Under the pieces are notes generated by a model. It saw only the letters and a list, made by a program, of their open reading frames with translations. It ran no database searches and had not been told where the DNA came from. A stretch of DNA of 64,000 bases from Echinometra lucunter (lineage: Eukaryota > Echinodermata > Echinoidea > Camarodonta > Echinometridae). Below are positions 59,330 through 64,000 of this stretch, piece by piece. The stretch lies in contig CM057154.1 of NCBI GenBank assembly GCA_029962745.1, positions 86,954-150,953 of the forward strand. The letters run 5' to 3'. Positions within the stretch are counted from its first letter, which is position 1. Every line of letters begins with the position of its first letter. Position numbers and translations under genes: made by a program.

Positions 59330-59650
59330 TTATTTACCTATTCTATTTCTCTATCCTATTTCTCTAGACTATTTCTCTATCCTATTTCTCTAGACTATCA
59401 TATTTCTCTATCATATTTCTCTATCATATTTCTCTATACCTTCATCTTATATTTATCTATCACGTATTTTCCTATTTTATTTCTCTATCCTATTTCTCTA
59501 TCCTATTTCTCTATCCTATTTCTCTGTCATATTTATCTATCCTATTTCTCCAGCATATTTCTATATCATATTTCTCTACCATATTTCCCTATCATATTTC
59601 CCTATCATATTTCCCTATCATATTTATCTTATTTCTTTATCGTACTTCTC
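59330..59650. repeat. TATTTCTCTATC minisatellite
   Basis: About 25 units of 11-13 bp (tatttctctatcc and variants such as tatttccctatca). Confidence 0.9.
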
Positions 59651-59699
59651 TATCAAGTCGCCTTTCATCACAGTGCCCTCTTTCGAGGTAGAGCAAAGA

Positions 59700-60385
59700 A
59701 AAAGAGCCAGCTTTAAAAACGATCGATTCATACTTTATCTAGATGTGATATTGTCAATGAAATCTTATCCATAATGAATATTTTGAAGTCGAAGGATGTT
59801 TGTGTTGCTTTTGAATGGATTCTATCACACTGCGATATTAAAGGCAACGAAATCGTAGATCTTGGGCCGCCAAAAAAGGAGCCATGAAAAAGTGTATAGG
59901 CATAGTTATACCAAATACGAGAAGTGAACTAGCAACCTGTCTCGTTTGATCCATTATAACAAGTTATGGCAAACAGAATGGGACGATGCAGAACACGGTA
60001 GATTTTTATATGCCTCACATAGCAACGTCACAAAGCCCATATATAGATAGGGCTTGTCTTGCAAAGAAGAATGCTTGACACAACAGCTAAGAGTAGGGAA
60101 GTGTAAGTTAAGTTATTAAATTTTTCAAATTAACAAGCATGATACTGCGCTGCAAAAACGGTGGTGTTAAATTGGTGTTAAGTCAACACCTCTGGTGTTT
60201 ATATAGGACAACACCACCATCAGAGTTGTCCTACATAAACACCAGTGGTGTTAATTTAACACCAATTTAACCAACGTTTTTGCAGTGTAGTCTCTGTAAA
60301 GTGTGTCAAGAATTTACGACGACTGAACACTTTATTTCATATTGTTCACAATACTACAAAGAGAGACGTCTTTAAAAGAAAGGGT
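59700..60385 (+). pseudogene. RNase H-bearing LINE relic, interrupted by a foldback element
   Basis: Near 59810 a frame reads FEWILSHCDIKGNEIVDL, matching the W.PSH.GI.GNE.AD motif of retroelement RNase H domains. After stops and the 60145-60287 insertion, LCKVCQEFTTTEHFISYC and YYKERRL follow, the Cys/His C-terminal motif of I/jockey-type LINE ORFs. Frameshifts and stops throughout: inactive. Confidence 0.65.
60145..60287. mobile_element. 143-bp foldback MITE
   Basis: The two halves are near-complete inverted copies (ctgcgctgcaaaaacg at the left, cgtttttgcagtg at the right; ggtgttaaattggtgtta against its complement), with TA on each side. Confidence 0.85.
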
Positions 60386-60425
60386 TTAATTGGAAAATCC
60401 TAATCTGAAACAATTATTAACGTCT

Positions 60426-60491
60426 AACCCAATTTTCACTCGGGAATTATTGGGTTATATATATACCCAATAATTCCCGAGTGAAAATTGG

Positions 60492-60524
<33 letters not shown>
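60426..60524. repeat. Perfect 30-bp-arm palindrome plus (TA)n
   Basis: Arms 60426-60455 and 60465-60494 are exact inverted copies around tatatatat (60456-60464). A (TA)n run follows at 60495-60524. Confidence 0.92.
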
Positions 60525-60528
<4 letters not shown>

Positions 60529-63355
60529 CTAATCGTTTTAGATTGCTTTTTAAAGCTATCATTAACCTATTACACAGTTGATCTTGAGGTAAAAATAAGA
60601 GAAATATTTGTGGCTTTTCCATGAGCGACTGAATGAACTCCCCTTTTCCTTCTTTCTTTTTTTTCCCCCCGATTGATTTCTTGCGTATCTTGATATTATA
60701 GCGAATAATTACGAATAATTACTACCGACAGCTCTCTAACTTAGGAGATGGATACTAACATTTTACCATACTAATAATGACCACTATTAACATCATCTTC
60801 ACCAAAAGTTACTCTTGAGCTATCCGAAGCCTACGTCCAACCTACGAAAGTAACTGGCGCGAATAATCTGCAGAGATTGAGGAGCGCAATCATATCAGGA
60901 AACAACCAAACAACATCCTGCAGGCTCCCTAACAATGTTTCTAAAGGAAACCGAACTCTTCCCATCAGTCACTCAAGAAAAAAATAGTTATCTTTTCATT
61001 TCATTTATCTTGATAATGTTGTATTATTTGTGCCTGTCAGGATCAAACCTGGGTTTTTGTTCACCTAAAGATTGGGTCACCAATCACCCCAAATCACATA
61101 AACAACCTCACATACCCCAAGCATCCCTTTTTAAAGTGAAGAGAGCTATGATGTAGTCAAGGTACACATAAGTAATTGCACTGCACAACAATCATTCCGG
61201 TTTAAAGTTGTTTATTATAACTATATCATTTCGTTTCCCAATCAGATTTCTTTCAATGAAAATTTCAACAATCAATGCAGCATAATTTCACATATAGAAG
61301 ATACTGACTTTCAAATGGAAAAAAAAAATAATAACTTTGATTTTATCGGTTGAGAATTTCAGTTTTGGAATGGGAAAAAAAAAATCAATATGGGATGGGA
61401 AAAATAATAATTTGTCCGGACAATATTAAAGGGTTTATGAAATTAAAGGACTTCCCTGATTAATCATGGATGCAGTCCAAATGATGTCGATGAAAATGGC
61501 GACAAGTTGACTGAAATAACGGATATCCGATGACCTTGAAGACCGATGACGTAGAATGACGAATATCGACGAATACCGAAGATCTACGAGGACTGTCGAA
61601 GAATGGCGTCACCGAAGATTAGGTGCTTTCGACCTGACGCATGACGTCGAGAAGAACTCAAGAAGAACTCAAGGTTGAAAACTCAGGATAAATCATCGTG
61701 GCTCAGGGCTGACAATAACTAAAGGCTTCTAACGTAGCCCCAGAATAGAATGGCTGACCATGGGTAACAGCTCCCTGACCAAAGGACCCTTGAAAATTGA
61801 ATAAATTCCCATTATCCTAAATGGCAAATCCTAACTTTCAACATTTCAAATATTACTTTTATTAGTCATTTGATCAATACATGTCTTTCTTATTATTTAA
61901 TAAGCAATGACAAAATATCTAGATAGCATTAATTCATCAGCAAAATGTATCAATCCTAAAAAGTTGACATAAATTCACTTCTGAAAAATACGGAAATACA
62001 ACCATTCCATCACTGCAATATAATTGTGATAATTATTTAAAGCCGGAAATTATGAAACACTCACAGCGTAATATTATGCCTAAGTTACAGACAGAAAACA
62101 GGCATCTGTTTGATAGAATTATTACAAGATCTGGATAAAGAAATACAGACCAAAATAACCTTTTAGATTGAAGAATCTTTTTTTTTTTTTTAAGCTGAAA
62201 TTTACTGATAAAAATATCAAATAGACTCACCACCATTGTGGGTAGGAAAACTCGTCCGAAATTAACAAAAACTGAGGGTCATTTCTTCCTTGCTCCTCAG
62301 AACACAACCTCTCTCAAAGAGTAACAAAATGAAAGTGATCCTACTCTCTGTGCAGAGCCATTAGGTGCACTGTACAATCAATAGACCTCGGGCGGGTCTT
62401 GGAATGTTAAGAGTTTATTCCACCTGTTACTAGAACCTGGAACCTACAACAAAAGGACATGCAAGAGCTGAATACATTATAGCCTTTCCTAGTTAAAGTA
62501 ACTAAATACATAGGATTTCATTATACAACTCAATTAGCAATACTGCCATCACAAGGCCAAAATGAGTAATTTATCATTACTTTTTACATTTTATTTTTTT
62601 CTCTATTTAAACAAAACTTTCAGGATTACAACATTAATCAATTTTTCTGTTAATATTTTTCTATGTAAAATAAACAAATTTTAGAATTTGGCTTCAGTGC
62701 TAAATTAAAAATGACTTGCTTGTGACAGTGCCAAAGATCAATTCATTCTCTTCCAAGTAATACCTAATTTGTCATGATTTTTCCACACATGAAAAAAAAT
62801 GATGAATAAATACAAGCTTTATTTTATTGAGTAATGTTAAGAGTAGTTTATGCAAAATTGTATAAAATAATGTAGTTACATTTAACAATAAAACAACTTA
62901 AACAAAAGTTGAAGATGAAAAAAAGGTTGGCGATTTTCAAAATGTTCTTTTTATTTAGCAGTTGACAGTTTTGTAATAAGATTCGAGTCCATGATAACCC
63001 CAAAGTCATTGCCCTTAACCATCATGATAACCATCACCACTGTCTGTCTAAAAAAATGATGAAAGCAAAGAGGGGTTCACTAAATGGCCTTTCACTGTGT
63101 TGATCAGTACTCTCGTGTGCAGTTTGTTATACTTCGATTGGGTCTAGCTTCATCATCACAAATTTGCTATCTCATGAAAGAATAATATATTTTTTTGATG
63201 TATTACAATTAGCGTAGTCATGCTTATTCTATAATATATGGGGAAAGTGGGATTTCCTTTTCAATGAAACCCACTTTACAAGAGCTGTATCATTTTCTCT
63301 CTCCAGACGTGAATAATCATATTTGATTGATACACGTCTGTCAAGACCCAATTCG
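60525..63355. other. AT-rich intergenic stretch between convergent lectin genes
   Basis: No coding exon recognised. 61480-61680 is unusually rich in cgaag, gacga and cgatga words with no clear period. Otherwise A/T runs. Confidence 0.5.
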
Positions 63356-63373
63356 AGAGAGAGAGAGAGAGAT

Positions 63374-63406
<33 letters not shown>

Positions 63407-63912
63407 CTTCTTNNNNNNNNNNNNNNNNNNNNNNNNNNNNNNNNNNNNNNNNNNNNNNNNNNNNNNNNNNNNNNNNNNNNNNNNNNNNNNNNNNNNNNNN
63501 NNNNNNNNNNNNNNNNNNNNNNNNNNNNNNNNNNNNNNNNNNNNNNNNNNNNNNNNNNNNNNNNNNNNNNNNNNNNNNNNNNNNNNNNNNNNNNNNNNNN
63601 NNNNNNNNNNNNNNNNNNNNNNNNNNNNNNNNNNNNNNNNNNNNNNNNNNNNNNNNNNNNNNNNNNNNNNNNNNNNNNNNNNNNNNNNNNNNNNNNNNNN
63701 NNNNNNNNNNNNNNNNNNNNNNNNNNNNNNNNNNNNNNNNNNNNNNNNNNNNNNNNNNNNNNNNNNNNNNNNNNNNNNNNNNNNNNNNNNNNNNNNNNNN
63801 NNNNNNNNNNNNNNNNNNNNNNNNNNNNNNNNNNNNNNNNNNNNNNNNNNNNNNNNNNNNNNNNNNNNNNNNNNNNNNNNNNNNNNNNNNNNNNNNNNNN
63901 NNNNNNNNNNNN
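63356..63912. other. (GA)n, (CTT)n and 500-N gap
   Basis: GA run 63356-63372, CTT run 63378-63412, then exactly 500 Ns (63413-63912). The 3' part of the right-edge lectin exon should lie in the gap. Confidence 0.97.
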
Positions 63913-64000
63913 CGTCTAACCACTTGGCGTCTGCACGAGATTTGCCTCTTAGTCCGATCCAGTAGTCCACACCTGAGCCCTGTACGTGCTTCCCGATGAA
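63913..64000 (-). CDS. Second C-type lectin exon, partial, minus strand
   Basis: The reverse strand reads FIGKHVQGSG, then DYWIGLRGKSRADAKWLD. It aligns with FIKDHVQALG and YWIGLTGKSRAEARWLD in the D lectin exon, about 70% identical by eye over 29 residues. It is cut by the window end on its 5' side and by the gap on its 3' side. It is a paralogue facing D tail-to-tail. Confidence 0.9.

Noticed and set aside
61480..61680. cgaag/gacga-rich stretch as a possible repeat protein or regulatory array
   Set aside because: No fixed period and stops in all frames; left as unexplained composition.

Overview
This window is animal nuclear DNA: split genes with GT-AG introns, many non-LTR retrotransposon relics, long trinucleotide arrays, MITE-like foldbacks and three 500-N scaffold gaps. 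A marine deuterostome fits best, most likely an echinoderm and probably a sea urchin. The grounds are a C-type lectin gene with an EGF module and a Thr/Ser-rich stalk, and a CR1/L2-like LINE whose N-terminus pairs a signal-peptide-like stretch with a 2A-like GDINPNPGP motif, a combination described from sea-urchin retroelements. The species is inference; no rRNA or tRNA gene was seen.

The left 40 kb is a set of related 5' gene modules in alternating orientation. Each module has an exon 1 ending exactly at an ATG, followed by a gtgagt donor. Exon 2 is a 64-67 nt exon for a basic N-tail plus a hydrophobic segment. Exon 3 (copies B, C and D) is a Cys-containing module with the sequence GYGLNYT. 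The copies are A (minus, 3780-5169, continuing off the left edge), E (minus, exon 1 only, 7192-7330, next to a gap), B (plus, 9832-20536), C (minus, 29405-36415) and D (plus, from 39210). E/B and C/D are the same divergent pair in opposite orientations. A is a near-identical inverted copy of B across a gap. A, B and C show no EGF, stalk or lectin exons inside the window.

Only D continues into a complete-looking gene at 39210-57688. It runs start codon, signal-anchor exon, Cys module (split by a 4.2 kb TIR element), EGF exon, five intact Thr/Ser-rich stalk exons plus one damaged one, and a terminal C-type lectin domain exon. All internal exons are symmetric phase 1-1. The exons other than exon 3 sum to 1098 nt, in frame, for 365 residues. 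The likely product is a membrane-anchored or secreted mucin-stalked C-type lectin. A paralogous lectin exon fragment lies on the minus strand at the right edge (63913-64000), so the two lectin genes converge.

Mobile DNA fills most of the rest. It includes an intact 1093-codon LINE ORF antisense in an intron of D, a 1.58 kb element with a perfect 8-bp target duplication in copy C, a 5.1 kb insertion in copy B that contains a Ty3/gypsy integrase fragment, and a MITE nested in an old LINE (24.8-26.3 kb). There is also a SINE-like element with a 25-bp target duplication, an RNase H-type LINE relic (59.7-60.4 kb), several foldback MITEs, and perfect short palindromes. Similarities between blocks were judged by eye.
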